In this document: positions 1 to 9,418 of the stretch, one piece after another
Layout: each line of letters starts with the position of its first letter
Position numbering within the stretch: position 1 is the stretch's first letter
From: Gammaproteobacteria bacterium RIFCSPHIGHO2_12_FULL_35_23
Lineage (GTDB): Bacteria > Pseudomonadota > Gammaproteobacteria > UBA12402
DNA: 64,000 nt
Assembly (NCBI GenBank): GCA_001801465.1
Contig: MGXT01000020.1
Location: forward strand, 62,001-126,000
Reading direction: 5' to 3'
Translations under genes and position numbers: made by a program
Notes under the pieces: generated by a model
Database searches by the model: none
Told to the model about the DNA's origin: nothing
What the model saw: the letters and a program-made list of their open reading frames with translations, nothing else

Positions 1-679
1 GTCGCATCAATGCTGCATCAGCTGGTGTAGCAATACCACCCGCTGAAAAATTAGGAACGGGAAGTTTACCATGCTCAGCAATCCATTCTAATAGAGGTAA
101 AGACACGCCTAATTTTTTTGCTTCCACCGGTAATTCATCTTTTCGTAAGGTGCTGATTTTTCTCATTTCAGAAACAATGCTACGCATATGTCTTACTGCT
201 TCAACTACGTTACCAGTACCAGCTTCTCCTTTAGTACGAATCATAGCTGCGCCTTCAGCAATACGTCGTAATGCTTCAGATAAATTTCTACAACCACAAA
301 CAAAAGGCACGCGAAAATCATGCTTATAAATATGATTTTCTTCATCAGCAGGGGTTAATACTTCGCTTTCATCCACGAAATCAACGCCAAGTTCTTGTAA
401 AATTTGGGCTTCTACAAAATGTCCAATACGCGCTTTCGCCATCACAGGAATGGAAACTGCTTCCATAATTTCTTTAATAATTTTTGGTGAGCTGGTTCTA
501 GCTACGCCACCTTGTTTACGAATATCTGCAGGAACCCGTTCAAGCGCCATGACAGCGCAAGCGCCAGCTTCTTGGGCAATTTCAGCTTGTTCAGCATTGA
601 CAACGTCCATAATAACGCCGCCTTTTAACATTTCTGCTAAGCCAACTTTTACTCGCCATTGCTCATTATTTGTGCTCAT
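1..679 (-). CDS. pdxS: Pyridoxal 5'-phosphate synthase lyase subunit PdxS (partial; 3' end beyond left edge)
   Basis: The first 226 codons are visible of a family usually about 290-300 aa. PdxS builds PLP from ribose 5-phosphate, glyceraldehyde 3-phosphate and ammonia supplied by the glutaminase PdxT, as a dodecamer of TIM barrels in the cytoplasm. Visible family signatures are the early GGVIMDV strand with Asp25, the Schiff-base lysine in [11 protein letters not shown] (Lys82), and the second catalytic lysine in [12 protein letters not shown]. The ATG at 677-679 gives the standard N-terminus. pdxT would be expected just beyond the left edge. The gene diverges from the LysE-type exporter across a 205-bp gap. 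The identification is secure. Confidence 0.96.
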   Translation of the reverse strand, partial: MSTNNEQWRVKVGLAEMLKGGVIMDVVNAEQAEIAQEAGACAVMALERVPADIRKQGGVARTSSPKIIKEIMEAVSIPVMAKARIGHFVEAQILQELGVDFVDESEVLTPADEENHIYKHDFRVPFVCGCRNLSEALRRIAEGAAMIRTKGEAGTGNVVEAVRHMRSIVSEMRKISTLRKDELPVEAKKLGVSLPLLEWIAEHGKLPVPNFSAGGIATPADAALMR

Positions 680-884
680 CTTTAATTTTCCTATCTTAAT
701 AAATTATATGGATTAAAAGGTAGTGCGCATTCTAAAATTGCGCGGTAACTAAGTCAAACGCTTGCTAGGAATTTTCGGCAGTAGCAAAGTGCTTACTTAT
801 ACTTTATAGTAATTAAATGAAAGAAAATTAAAGCAAATTATTGCTTAAGACTAAGTAATGAAATAATAAAGAAGGTTAAAGGCT

Positions 885-1502
885 ATGCATATTTTTTACG
901 TTTGTTTACTGTTGGGGCTGGGGGCTGCAGCGCCTATCGGGCCTGTCAATCTTGAAATTATAAGACGTAATCTGCATCATGGTTTTAGTACTGGTTTTGC
1001 TTTTGGGGCGGGAGCGTGTTTAGCTGATTTAACGTATTTAATTTTATTAAGTATAGGTATTTTATCATTTTTAACGAATGCTTTAATCCTAGATTGGATA
1101 GGTCTTGTAGGTTCTCTTATTATTGCTTGGTTTGGTTTTATGAATTTACGTCTACATTCACATTTTGTTGATAAAGCAACAGTGAAATCAAGTATACTCA
1201 AACAGTTACGTAGTGGGTACTTGATGACGGTATTTAATCCTTATACCATATTGTTTTGGGCTTCAGTGAGTGTCCAAATCGCAAATTTAAGCCGAAAACA
1301 ACACGATGGTCTTCTCATTGGTGGCTTGGGTGTATTAGTCGGGACTTTAGGCTGGGACTTTTTATTAAGTCTGCTATTGCAATTTACCCGCAAATTACTT
1401 GTGAATGACAAAAGTATGCAGGTGATTAATATTGTTAGTGGTATTATGCTATTAGCCATAGCAATGTATACCTTCATTCATAGTATTATAGGTATTATCT
1501 AA
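885..1502 (+). CDS. LysE/RhtB-family amino-acid exporter
   Basis: A 205-residue, very hydrophobic protein with about six predicted membrane helices, the normal size and topology of LysE/RhtB translocators. The family's N-terminal signature is present as GAAAPIGPVNLEIIRR (around residues 13-28), followed by a Gly-rich segment FAFGAGACLADLTYL. A purine-rich stretch (aaggttaaagg) precedes the ATG. Members export lysine, arginine, threonine, homoserine or related compounds driven by the proton gradient; the substrate cannot be read from the sequence. It diverges from pdxS and converges on the methyltransferase gene at 1510, only 7 bp away. Confidence 0.85.
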   Translation: MHIFYVCLLLGLGAAAPIGPVNLEIIRRNLHHGFSTGFAFGAGACLADLTYLILLSIGILSFLTNALILDWIGLVGSLIIAWFGFMNLRLHSHFVDKATVKSSILKQLRSGYLMTVFNPYTILFWASVSVQIANLSRKQHDGLLIGGLGVLVGTLGWDFLLSLLLQFTRKLLVNDKSMQVINIVSGIMLLAIAMYTFIHSIIGII

Positions 1503-1509
1503 AGTAGTA

Positions 1510-2283
1510 TTAAACTGAAAGTTGTCCGTAATAACATTTACACTGATAAATAAAATTAACTTTGCCTTCCTGCTGGTAATGCTCAAAGATTTGCTTAGCA
1601 TTTTGCATTAAAATTGTGTATGCTTGATCTTCTGTTTTTGGTAAGTAGGAAGTTGATAGGATGCGACCCTTGACTCCTTCCCAATCTAGTATTTGAATAT
1701 TTTCAACAATCTCAATATTCATTGGTAGCGGATTAAAAAATTTTCTAATCTTTTCATCTTTGACATTTTCAGCAGCCACTTGTTTATAATCCGTGCCATG
1801 CTTTAAGAGTAATTCCTCATAAGCGTGCATAAAAGGGGAAGCTAAAGAATCGCGAAGATTCCAAAGTAGGACGCACCAACCGTCCGGTTTTAAAATACGT
1901 AAAAATTCTTGTTTTACTTTAATTGGATCAAACCAATGGAAGGCTTGTGCTACAGTAATAAGATCAATACTGTGAGAGACAAGGGTGGTTTGTTCGGCAG
2001 TACCATCAAGACTAGTGAAGTTTTTATAATTTTGTAAAATTTGTTCAGCAGCGATGCGCATTGCTTGATTAGGCTCAACGCCTCTTACTTGAAAGTTGTT
2101 ATCGAGTAAAAGTTTAGTTAAAATACCTGTACCTGATCCAATATCAGCAATTATTTTCGAAGGTCCTAGCAGACAATGTTTAATTAATAAGGCTATTATT
2201 TGCTGAGGATAATGAGGGCGGTATTTAATATAATATTCGACGGTGTTACTAAAACGCTCAGTGGATTTAATAGAAGTGCTCAT
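1510..2283 (-). CDS. Class I SAM-dependent methyltransferase
   Basis: A 257-residue protein with a Rossmann methyltransferase domain. Motif I is IADIGSGTGILTKLLL (around residues 45-60), the acidic end of strand beta 2 is VEPNQAMR, and the segment AQAFHWFDPIKVKQEFLRILKPDG is typical of methyltransferase domain type 11/25 proteins related to the ubiquinone/menaquinone C-methyltransferase group. No substrate-specific motif is recognised. The end lies 7 bp from the convergent exporter gene, and the start ATG (2281-2283) faces the amidohydrolase gene across about 140 bp. Confidence 0.85.
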   Translation of the reverse strand: MSTSIKSTERFSNTVEYYIKYRPHYPQQIIALLIKHCLLGPSKIIADIGSGTGILTKLLLDNNFQVRGVEPNQAMRIAAEQILQNYKNFTSLDGTAEQTTLVSHSIDLITVAQAFHWFDPIKVKQEFLRILKPDGWCVLLWNLRDSLASPFMHAYEELLLKHGTDYKQVAAENVKDEKIRKFFNPLPMNIEIVENIQILDWEGVKGRILSTSYLPKTEDQAYTILMQNAKQIFEHYQQEGKVNFIYQCKCYYGQLSV

Positions 2284-2425
2284 ATAGAAACCTTGATTAA
2301 TAGCCTATCATCATTGACACTTATTATAACAAGCTATATAAAAAATAATATGATTTAATTAACAGTTAACTAACTGTCCTGAAAAATAAGGACAAAATTA
2401 TTTAAATTAAATATCAGGGGTAAGA

Positions 2426-3331
2426 ATGCAAGAAACAAAGTTAATTGAATTTCCAAAAGACATAGCTATGATAGATCCACATTGTCATTTGTGGGACTTG
2501 GCAACAGGCTATTATGGATGGCTTAGTAATCAGCAAAGTGATCTATTAGGTGATTTAAGTCAAATTAATAAAAACCATCTCCTGGAAGATTATCTTGAAG
2601 AGGCCAAACCCTGTAAGATTGAGGGGCTGGTACATATTGAAGCAGCTTCCACACGTTATGCAAAGGAAGAAGTTAGTTGGCTTAAAAAATTAATAAAAAT
2701 TTCCACCAAGCCTATTGTTATGGTAGCTGGCGCTGATCTAATGGTTGCAAAGGTAGAGGCACTTTTAGACTATTATCAAAGTGAAAGTTTTGTAAAGGGA
2801 ATTAGACAAATTCTAAATTGGCATGCTATAAAAAAATATTCTGCTTGTGATCAAGATTATTTACAAAATGATATCTGGCAAAAACAATATGCGCTTTTAG
2901 AAAAATATGAACTTTCTTTTGATATGCAAGTAAATCCTATGCAGTTAATGGCGGCAGCAAGACTTGCTAGAAAATATCAAAAGATCTCAATTATAATTAA
3001 TCACGCCGGAATGCCGATAGATAATGAATTTGAAATTTGGCAAAAAGGAATTGCTGCTTTGGCTTTACTGCCAACAGTTACTATTAAAATTTCTGGTTTT
3101 GGCATGTTGAATCATCATTGGCATATCAATTCAATTAAAGATTTTGTATTGACGATTATTGAACATTTTGGCACTAAACGAGTGATGTTTGCTAGCAATT
3201 TTCCAGTTGATAAACTTTATAGCTCCTACTTCAATTTAATGAGCAGTTATTATACCTTAGTTAAAGACTTTTCAAGCGCTGAAATAGAGCAGTTATTTGC
3301 TAAGAATGCAAAACGTATTTATCAATTATAG
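2426..3331 (+). CDS. Amidohydrolase-family (Amidohydro_2) TIM-barrel metal hydrolase
   Basis: A 301-residue protein. It opens with the metal-binding HxH strand of Amidohydro_2 enzymes (IDPHCHLWD, around residues 16-24), later has a conserved histidine strand (IIINHAGMP) and ends with the VMFASNFPVDKLY segment carrying the last metal-ligand aspartate. This matches the group that includes 2-pyrone-4,6-dicarboxylate lactonase and fuconolactone hydrolases, so a lactone or carboxylate hydrolase is likely, but the substrate is unknown. A good Shine-Dalgarno (aggggtaag) precedes the ATG. The stop codon abuts the convergent DUF6506-like gene. Confidence 0.85.
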   Translation: MQETKLIEFPKDIAMIDPHCHLWDLATGYYGWLSNQQSDLLGDLSQINKNHLLEDYLEEAKPCKIEGLVHIEAASTRYAKEEVSWLKKLIKISTKPIVMVAGADLMVAKVEALLDYYQSESFVKGIRQILNWHAIKKYSACDQDYLQNDIWQKQYALLEKYELSFDMQVNPMQLMAAARLARKYQKISIIINHAGMPIDNEFEIWQKGIAALALLPTVTIKISGFGMLNHHWHINSIKDFVLTIIEHFGTKRVMFASNFPVDKLYSSYFNLMSSYYTLVKDFSSAEIEQLFAKNAKRIYQL

Positions 3332-3655
3332 TTAGTCATTTTCAGCAATTTGGCCGCTAGTAATGTCTAACATTTTTTTTCTATCTTCAGGGCCATACAT
3401 AGTAGAACCGACAGGAATTTTATAATCAGTAGCTTCTTTAACTTTGGCAATATACAGTGGTCCAAAACCACCACATAATTCAATCATTTGACAGCCTTCG
3501 GTTACCAATTTTTTTGCGATCTCTATGCAGCGGTCTCGTTCGTGGACATCCACTCCAATTAAGGTAACTTTACATTGGTCATTGTCCATTACTACGGTGT
3601 TTTTATCAGGATTAAATCCAGGGCTGCAAAATATGAAGGCCCAATTCTCAACCAT
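3332..3655 (-). CDS. DUF6506-like small protein
   Basis: A 107-residue protein recognised from conserved segments of the DUF6506 family: an N-terminal strand AFIFCSPGFNP, the strand VTLIGVDVHERD, and the characteristic EGCQMIELCGGFGPLYIAKVKEA followed by IPVGSTMYGPEDRK. The fold looks like a small alternating alpha/beta domain with a conserved Cys in ELCGGFG; no enzymatic role is established that I know of. A GGAG ribosome site precedes the ATG at 3653-3655. It ends at the last base of the convergent amidohydrolase gene. Confidence 0.7.
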   Translation of the reverse strand: MVENWAFIFCSPGFNPDKNTVVMDNDQCKVTLIGVDVHERDRCIEIAKKLVTEGCQMIELCGGFGPLYIAKVKEATDYKIPVGSTMYGPEDRKKMLDITSGQIAEND

Positions 3656-3864
3656 TACTGTTCTCCAATAATATTTTTCTAAATTAATAGCTTATCATAT
3701 TGATGAGAAATTTATATCTTTATTGCGGTAACTTAACGAACAAATGGAAACATTTTGCAAACGAATTTGGAACGATAGATTTCTTTAAAACCAAGCATTT
3801 TTATGATTGGTGGTGTATCAACACCATAGTGTTTAAAAAGAGAAGTATTAGTTTTTTGGACACG

Positions 3865-4701
3865 TTAATTCTTTGTTTTGGGAAATTCTACAGTGATTCT
3901 TTGATGTTTTTGTGTAGGCAGAGAAGCTCTGAGTTTATGCAGGTAAGCTAAATCAATTTCTGCACAAACAATCCCCGTTCTGGGCTCTTGGATTTCTTGT
4001 ATAATTTGCCCCCAAGGCTCGACAATTAATGAATGTCCGTAAGTTTGTCTACCGTTGGCATGAGTACCAAATTGGCAGGCACCTACGACATAGCATAGGT
4101 TTTCAATGGCTCTGGCTCGAGTTAATGTATGCCAGTGGGCTATGCCCGTTTTCACAGTGAAGGCAGTTGGAATTGCAAAAACTTCTGCCCCTAAATTTAA
4201 AAGTGAGGTAAATAAGCTTGGAAACCGTATATCATAACAAACGGCTATGCCAAGTTTGCCGATTGGTGAATCAATCACAACTAATGTATTTCCAGGCTCG
4301 GTAACAGTAGATTCTTTGTAAAATTCTTTTTCAGAAATAACAACATCAAATAGATGAATTTTGTTATAGCAAGCAACTTGATGACCAAGATTGTTATAAA
4401 TGATACAAGCTGCAAAAACCTTGTTAGATTGTGCGCTACTAAGAGGTATAGTACCGCCGGCTATCCAGAGATTATTATTAATTGCTTGTTCTTTTAAAAA
4501 ATCTTGAATTTTACCCGTGCCATAATTTTCTTTGATTGCTAATAATTCTTTGGGATCAGTGCCGAGTAAGGGAAACATTTCAGGTAAGACAGCGAGTTTA
4601 GCGCCAGTTTGAGCAGCTTCCTTTATTAAACACGCAGCTGTTTGCAGATTTTTGTTTAAATCATTAGTAGAGCATAGCTGGATTGCGGCAATTTTAGTCA
4701 T
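3865..4701 (-). CDS. Carbon-nitrogen hydrolase (nitrilase superfamily, Nit1/Nit2-like amidase)
   Basis: A 278-residue protein with the complete catalytic set of the nitrilase superfamily: Glu41 in LAVLPEMFP, Lys114 in CYNKIHLFDV and the nucleophile Cys155 in GIAVCYDIRFP. The YNKIHLFD and CYDIRFP signatures are those of the Nit1/Nit2 branch, whose members hydrolyse deaminated glutathione or omega-amides such as 2-oxoglutaramate; which one applies here is not decidable by eye. The start ATG (4699-4701) lies inside the end of the upstream MFS gene, an 8-bp overlap suggesting translational coupling and a shared transcript. Confidence 0.9.
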   Translation of the reverse strand: MTKIAAIQLCSTNDLNKNLQTAACLIKEAAQTGAKLAVLPEMFPLLGTDPKELLAIKENYGTGKIQDFLKEQAINNNLWIAGGTIPLSSAQSNKVFAACIIYNNLGHQVACYNKIHLFDVVISEKEFYKESTVTEPGNTLVVIDSPIGKLGIAVCYDIRFPSLFTSLLNLGAEVFAIPTAFTVKTGIAHWHTLTRARAIENLCYVVGACQFGTHANGRQTYGHSLIVEPWGQIIQEIQEPRTGIVCAEIDLAYLHKLRASLPTQKHQRITVEFPKTKN

Positions 4702-6220
4702 GTTTAATTAAAAATTTAGCTGATCGAAGAGCGAAAGGTAGGCCAATTAAAGTAAGTAACAATAATAAGGCAATAACAATCCTAAATCCATCAGCAAAGG
4801 TTGTTTTAAAGAGAGCTAATAAAATGGTTGCTTGAGCTGGAGAACTTTGTTGAATTAAATTAGCTGCTTGATCTGGATTTGCTAGTGCAGCGTGTATGGC
4901 TTGAATTTGTGTGGCAGTAAAACTGGTTGCAGATTGTTGTAAATAATAGCCTAAGAAATAATGTTGTGAGTAATTAAAAATAGTTGTAGCAAAAGCAAGA
5001 ATAATAACCCCTGCTATATTTAAAATAGTAATAACGGCGCCAGCCACCACTCCTACATCATTATTGTTTTCTAACTGAGAAATAGCAAGAGGAGTCCCTA
5101 CACCATTACCCATTCCCCAGCTTGCTCCATAAATAATAAATACCAGAATGATAAACCAATAAGGGATGTTAGGTTGAAAGAATAAAAATAATAGGTAAGC
5201 AATAATAGTAGTGCTAAACATTATGCTCATCACCACACTTGCTTTAAATCTATCATAAAGATGGCCAGAAATTTTAGGAAATATAATTGTCATGATGGTC
5301 ATCGGTAATAACATTAATCCTGTTTGTAACGTGTTAAAACCTACTACATCGTGTAAATAAAGTGGAGTTAAAAAAATAACTACCCAACTAAAACCAACAA
5401 AAATGCTATAGGCCCAAGCGCTAGCCTGAAAACCATGGTTAGTGAATAGGTGAAAAGGTAATAATGGATCTTTAACTTTATTTTCAATTAAGATTAACGC
5501 AGTAATGCTCAATATTGCAATAATAAATGTACTAATGATAATTAATGACCCCCAGCCATATTCACTGCCCATTGAGATAGCAAAAACTAAGCTTGCCAGC
5601 GATAGAATCAACAATATCATACCTACCCAGTCAATTGAAAGTTGGCAAGGATGCTTTGATTCGCGTAGTACCGGAATACAAATTAGAAGACTAATGATAA
5701 TAACAGGAATATTAATAAAGAAAATCCAGCGCCAATTTAAAAGTCCTGTAATGATACCACCTAGTACAGGACCAATGGCTAAACCAATTCCCATGCAGGC
5801 GCCATAAATACCTAATACTTTTCCTTGGTCTTTTTTAGGAAAAGCATCAGTAATAATCGCAGAGCCCGCTGGAAACATAATAGCACCAAAAATACCCTGT
5901 AAGACACGCATGATAATTAATAGAAAAGAAGAGTGTGAAAGTCCTGCTCCTAAGGAAGCCAAACCAAAACCAATACAGCCTAAATAAGTTAAACGCCTGC
6001 GACCTAAAATATCTGCCAAACGACCCATTACTGTTAGTAGTGCACAAAAAGTGATACCAAAGCCCGTCATTAACCATTGTAATTGTGCGATACTCATGTT
6101 CAGATCGCGTTGTATTAATGCTAGACAAGTATTAACAATAGTATAATCGATGGGTACCATGATAGCAGCAAGGCTGATCCCTATAAGAACTAACCAATTT
6201 TTCGGATTAGTATTTGTCAT
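4694..6220 (-). CDS. DHA2-type (EmrB/QacA) MFS transporter
   Basis: A 508-residue membrane protein with about 14 predicted helices, the size of the DHA2 drug:H+ antiporter subfamily. The loop 2-3 signature appears as GRLADILGRRRLTYLG and the antiporter motif C as GIGLAIGPVLGGIITGLLNWRWIFFIN. Such proteins export drugs, dyes or fatty acids across the inner membrane, sometimes with an EmrA-type partner, which is not encoded here. It is co-directional with and overlaps the nitrilase gene, so the pair may act on a common substrate (inference). It diverges from the alpha/beta hydrolase gene over 100 bp. Confidence 0.9.
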   Translation of the reverse strand: MTNTNPKNWLVLIGISLAAIMVPIDYTIVNTCLALIQRDLNMSIAQLQWLMTGFGITFCALLTVMGRLADILGRRRLTYLGCIGFGLASLGAGLSHSSFLLIIMRVLQGIFGAIMFPAGSAIITDAFPKKDQGKVLGIYGACMGIGLAIGPVLGGIITGLLNWRWIFFINIPVIIISLLICIPVLRESKHPCQLSIDWVGMILLILSLASLVFAISMGSEYGWGSLIIISTFIIAILSITALILIENKVKDPLLPFHLFTNHGFQASAWAYSIFVGFSWVVIFLTPLYLHDVVGFNTLQTGLMLLPMTIMTIIFPKISGHLYDRFKASVVMSIMFSTTIIAYLLFLFFQPNIPYWFIILVFIIYGASWGMGNGVGTPLAISQLENNNDVGVVAGAVITILNIAGVIILAFATTIFNYSQHYFLGYYLQQSATSFTATQIQAIHAALANPDQAANLIQQSSPAQATILLALFKTTFADGFRIVIALLLLLTLIGLPFALRSAKFLIKHD

Positions 6221-6320
6221 AATATTAATTCCTTAAAATATATATTAAAATTAACATAGAGGGTTAATTAAACTAAGTCAAGTGTAGGTGCATTTTACTT
6301 AAATATTTAAAGGAAAAATT

Positions 6321-7118
6321 ATGTCTTTTATTAAAGTGAATGGAATTAATATATTTTACGAACAGCAAGGAAAAGGCCCGGATTTAATTTTAATAGCAGG
6401 CGTTACAGCCGATCATATGGTATGGAGAAACATTATTGATCAGCTGGCGCAGTCATTTAAAGTGACGGTTTTTGATAATCGAGGAGCGGGTCAATCCGAT
6501 GCCCCTGATGAGAAATTTACTATCGATACCATGGCTGATGATGTAGTAGCTTTAATGGATGGCTTAAAGATTAACAAAGCCATTGTGCTTGGGCATTCTA
6601 TGGGTGGATTTATTTTACAATCAGTACTCGCTCGTTATCCTGAAAAATTTACTAAAGCTATCATTTTATGCTCAAGAATACTATCTTCTTCTGCTTATAG
6701 CTTACATGCACAAGTCAATGCTGAATTAACTAATCGAGGTGTTGCCAAGGAAATTATTGCCAAAAATATGGCGACTTTTATTTTTGGAGAGAATTATTTA
6801 CAAGCCAAAGAAAATATCACTAACTATATTAAACAAGTACTGGCCAATCCTTATCCGCAAACTTTAGTGGGCTTCAATCGACAAGTAGAAGCCATTGCCA
6901 GTTTTGATAAAATGGCTCTATTACCTAAAATTAAGACGCCCTTATGTGCTATTTATGGCGGCACTGATTTGGTTGCTTCTCCCAAGAATATTGATTTTTT
7001 GAAATCCAAAATTTCAAATTTACAAGCGCATATTTTAGAAGGGTGTGGCCATATGCCGCAATTTGAAGTGCCTGCACTATTAGTAAAATTAATAGAAAAA
7101 TATGGTTTGGCAACCTAA
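6321..7118 (+). CDS. Alpha/beta-fold hydrolase
   Basis: A 265-residue protein with the alpha/beta-hydrolase core: oxyanion-side loop LILIAGVTADHMVW, the DNRGAGQSDAP segment, nucleophile elbow GHSMGG (Ser93), acid in IYGGTDLVASP (about Asp216) and histidine in GCGHMPQFE (about His246). The pattern is like 3-oxoadipate enol-lactonase and related small esterases, but lactonase activity is not proven. AGGA lies 8 bp before the ATG. The next gene, an SDR, starts about 46 bp after the stop and the enolase-superfamily gene follows, so the three are probably one metabolic operon. Confidence 0.88.
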   Translation: MSFIKVNGINIFYEQQGKGPDLILIAGVTADHMVWRNIIDQLAQSFKVTVFDNRGAGQSDAPDEKFTIDTMADDVVALMDGLKINKAIVLGHSMGGFILQSVLARYPEKFTKAIILCSRILSSSAYSLHAQVNAELTNRGVAKEIIAKNMATFIFGENYLQAKENITNYIKQVLANPYPQTLVGFNRQVEAIASFDKMALLPKIKTPLCAIYGGTDLVASPKNIDFLKSKISNLQAHILEGCGHMPQFEVPALLVKLIEKYGLAT

Positions 7119-7164
7119 TGTAGGTTCAAATATAATAAGACAAGAATTCAACAGGAAAAAAATT

Positions 7165-7869
7165 ATGCAACCATTTGCCTTAATTACTGGGGCGAGCCGC
7201 GGGATTGGATTGGCTATTGCTGAATATTTTGCTAAAAAAAACTATAATTTGGCATTAGTTGCGACTAATCAGCAACGTTTAGAACAAGTTAAGGAGCAGC
7301 TGTTAAAGCTCAATGCAAACATTAATATTACTATTCATTCGATAGACCTGGCTGAAACAAAAACCGCTTATTTGCTAATCAAAAATATTATTAGTCAAAA
7401 CAACGGTAGGTTGGATATTTTATTTAATAATGCTGGGATTCTTGAACCAGGCGGTAGCGAATTAAGCCTTGAAAAATTTGCACGTTTACATGCAGTCAAT
7501 GTTCAAGGGTCTTTTGCTGTAGTTAAAGCAGCAGTAGAATTTATGAAATTACAAAAATCCGGCTATATTTTTAATGTTGCTTCAACGGCTGGATTACGAG
7601 GAGTGGCTGAATTTGGAGGTTATTGCTCTACTAAATATGCTTTAGTAGGTTTAACCGAGTCTTTATTTCATGAACTGATGCCCTATGGCATAAAAGTAAC
7701 AGCACTTTGTCCGGGCGTTATTGATACTGATATGACTAAAGATTTTAGACGGCCTAATGATAAAAAACTAGTGGCGGCAGATGTGGTTAAAACAGTAGAT
7801 TATTTGCTTAGTCTGTCATCAAATGCTATGGTATCAAGCATTATAATAGATTGCCCGCCTTTGGTTTAA
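7165..7869 (+). CDS. Short-chain dehydrogenase/reductase (SDR)
   Basis: A 234-residue classical SDR. The cofactor motif is TGASRGIG (residues 8-15), followed by LFNNAGIL, the catalytic Ser in NVASTAG and the YxxxK pair in GGYCSTKYAL, then LCPGVIDTDM after the active site. The reading frame is open further upstream to 7102, but the ATG at 7165 is chosen because it has an AGGA site 9 bp before it and gives the normal SDR N-terminus; the longer form would overlap the hydrolase gene. NAD(P)-dependent oxidation or reduction of an alcohol or ketone is expected; the substrate is unknown. Confidence 0.88.
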   Translation: MQPFALITGASRGIGLAIAEYFAKKNYNLALVATNQQRLEQVKEQLLKLNANINITIHSIDLAETKTAYLLIKNIISQNNGRLDILFNNAGILEPGGSELSLEKFARLHAVNVQGSFAVVKAAVEFMKLQKSGYIFNVASTAGLRGVAEFGGYCSTKYALVGLTESLFHELMPYGIKVTALCPGVIDTDMTKDFRRPNDKKLVAADVVKTVDYLLSLSSNAMVSSIIIDCPPLV

Positions 7870-7909
7870 TTCGTAAGCATTTTAAAACACAGCTAAATAG
7901 GGAGCTGCT

Positions 7910-9091
7910 ATGAAAGTTAATCGTATAGAAATTTTTGATATTTATTGTCCTGAAAGATCAGTTTGGCACCCGGTTTTTGTTAGAATTCATACTGATGAAG
8001 GATTAAGCGGGGTAGGTGAAGCTGGACTAGCTTATGATTTGGGGCATAGTGCTGCTGCGGCAATGATTAAAGAGTTTGCAGAAGAAATGTTAATTGGTTG
8101 GGATCCAATGCAAACTGAAAAATTGTGGTCGAGAATGTTTCGAGAAAGTTTTTGGGCTTTAGGGGGCGGACCTGTCGTCTATTCTGCCATGAGTGCTATT
8201 GATACTGCGCTTTGGGATATTCGAGGTAAAGCATTAGGTATTCCTGTTTATCAACTTTTAGGCGGAAAGGTTAACCATAAGTTGAGAACTTATGCAAGTC
8301 AATTACAATTTGATTGGGATTTAAAAGAGCGCAAGAAATTAACGGATCCTAAGGATTATGCTAAAGCTACAGAAAAAGCGGTTGCAGAAGGTTATGATAG
8401 TATTAAAGTAGACCCGATGATGTTTGATAAAGAAGGTAATACTATATTTGACTGTACTAAATTGTTTAGGACAGAACACCTGAATCTCATCAGAAAACGT
8501 TTGCAAGCTATTCGTGAGGTCTTAGGTGAAAACGGTGATATTATTTTTGAATGTCATAGCTTACCTGGGGTTGCTTCGGCCCTACAGCTTGGTCAAATTG
8601 CTGAAGAATTTAATTGTTTCTATTTCGAAGAGCCGGTGAATTATTTAAATTCAAAATTACATAGGCCACTTCGAGAAAAGCTAAAGATACCGTTAGCTGC
8701 GGGAGAAAGACTTTACTTACGACATGGTATTCGTGAATATTTAGAGGATCAAACAGTAGATATTTTGCAGCCAGATATTGGTTTGTGTGGTGGTTTGACT
8801 GAAGCTAAAAAAATATGTGATTATGCAGATATGTATGATGTGCAAATCCAGGCTCATGTGTGTGGCGGGCCGGTTGCTACCATGGTTGCATTACATTTGG
8901 AAACGGCAATCCCTAATTTTCTTATTCATGAGCATCATACCTATGCAATTAAATCATGGAACAGAGAGCTATGTTTGCAAGATCCCCAGCCTGTTAATGG
9001 CTATTTTACAGTATCTGAAGCACCTGGTCTTGGCATTGAGTTAAATGATGAAGTAGTCAAACGCTCACCGCATATTGAAATAAAGAAATAA
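7910..9091 (+). CDS. Enolase-superfamily (mandelate racemase/muconate lactonizing type) sugar-acid dehydratase-like enzyme
   Basis: A 393-residue protein with an N-terminal capping domain (VRIHTDEGLSGVGEAGL) and a TIM barrel bearing the three metal-ligand strands IIFECHS, CFYFEEPVN and PLAAGERLY, the Lys strand YDSIKVDPMMF and a His-containing strand QIQAHVCGGPVAT. The AIDTALWDIRGKALGIPVYQLLGG segment is diagnostic for the MR group. The general likeness is to D-galactonate or related sugar-acid dehydratases, but specificity in this superfamily cannot be assigned without structure. GGGAG precedes the ATG, and the gene closes the hydrolase-SDR cluster. Confidence 0.88.
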   Translation: MKVNRIEIFDIYCPERSVWHPVFVRIHTDEGLSGVGEAGLAYDLGHSAAAAMIKEFAEEMLIGWDPMQTEKLWSRMFRESFWALGGGPVVYSAMSAIDTALWDIRGKALGIPVYQLLGGKVNHKLRTYASQLQFDWDLKERKKLTDPKDYAKATEKAVAEGYDSIKVDPMMFDKEGNTIFDCTKLFRTEHLNLIRKRLQAIREVLGENGDIIFECHSLPGVASALQLGQIAEEFNCFYFEEPVNYLNSKLHRPLREKLKIPLAAGERLYLRHGIREYLEDQTVDILQPDIGLCGGLTEAKKICDYADMYDVQIQAHVCGGPVATMVALHLETAIPNFLIHEHHTYAIKSWNRELCLQDPQPVNGYFTVSEAPGLGIELNDEVVKRSPHIEIKK

Positions 9092-9183
9092 AATAGCTTA
9101 GCAGGATTTTTGATTATTTTGATATAGTCTCGTAATGAATGAAGAAAACTAATTCTCTTTATTAGTAGAAAGGAGTAGTTAGC

Positions 9184-9305
9184 TGTTATTTTCCAGGCTT
9201 ATGCCAAAAAGAAAGGAATTGGTTATCCGGTTATTATTGTGTATTAATAAAGAAGGGACTGATGAAATAGTTGAGCATTTAATAGCTTCAATTTTAGCAA
9301 GTTAA
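9184..9305 (+). pseudogene. Decayed, frameshifted coding remnant in a 327-bp gap
   Basis: The gap 9092-9418 contains no intact gene. From 9184 one frame reads QAYAKKKGIGYPVIIVY then a stop at 9245-9247; one base further over, the next frame reads NKEGTDEIVEHLIASILAS to a stop at 9303-9305. The two halves join naturally with a single-base shift and look like the C-terminal tail of a former enzyme. The family is not recognised. The rest of the gap is AT-rich DNA containing, presumably, the promoter of the thiolase-like gene at 9419. Confidence 0.4.
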
Positions 9306-9418
9306 TTATTATCAGCTGTTATTAATAGAAAGCTTGTTTATCCATTGCTTGCTGTAATAATAGTTTTTTTATGCTACCTTATTATTTAGTCATTTATTTG
9401 AGAAAATAAGTAAATTTT

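Noticed and set aside
450..716. Plus-strand frame inside pdxS
   Set aside because: It is the complementary shadow of the well-conserved PdxS coding sequence.
3700..3951. An 83-codon plus-strand frame
   Set aside because: It overlaps the 3' end of the nitrilase gene, has no ribosome site, and its sequence has no recognisable family; the unique part is only about 165 bp of AT-rich intergenic DNA.
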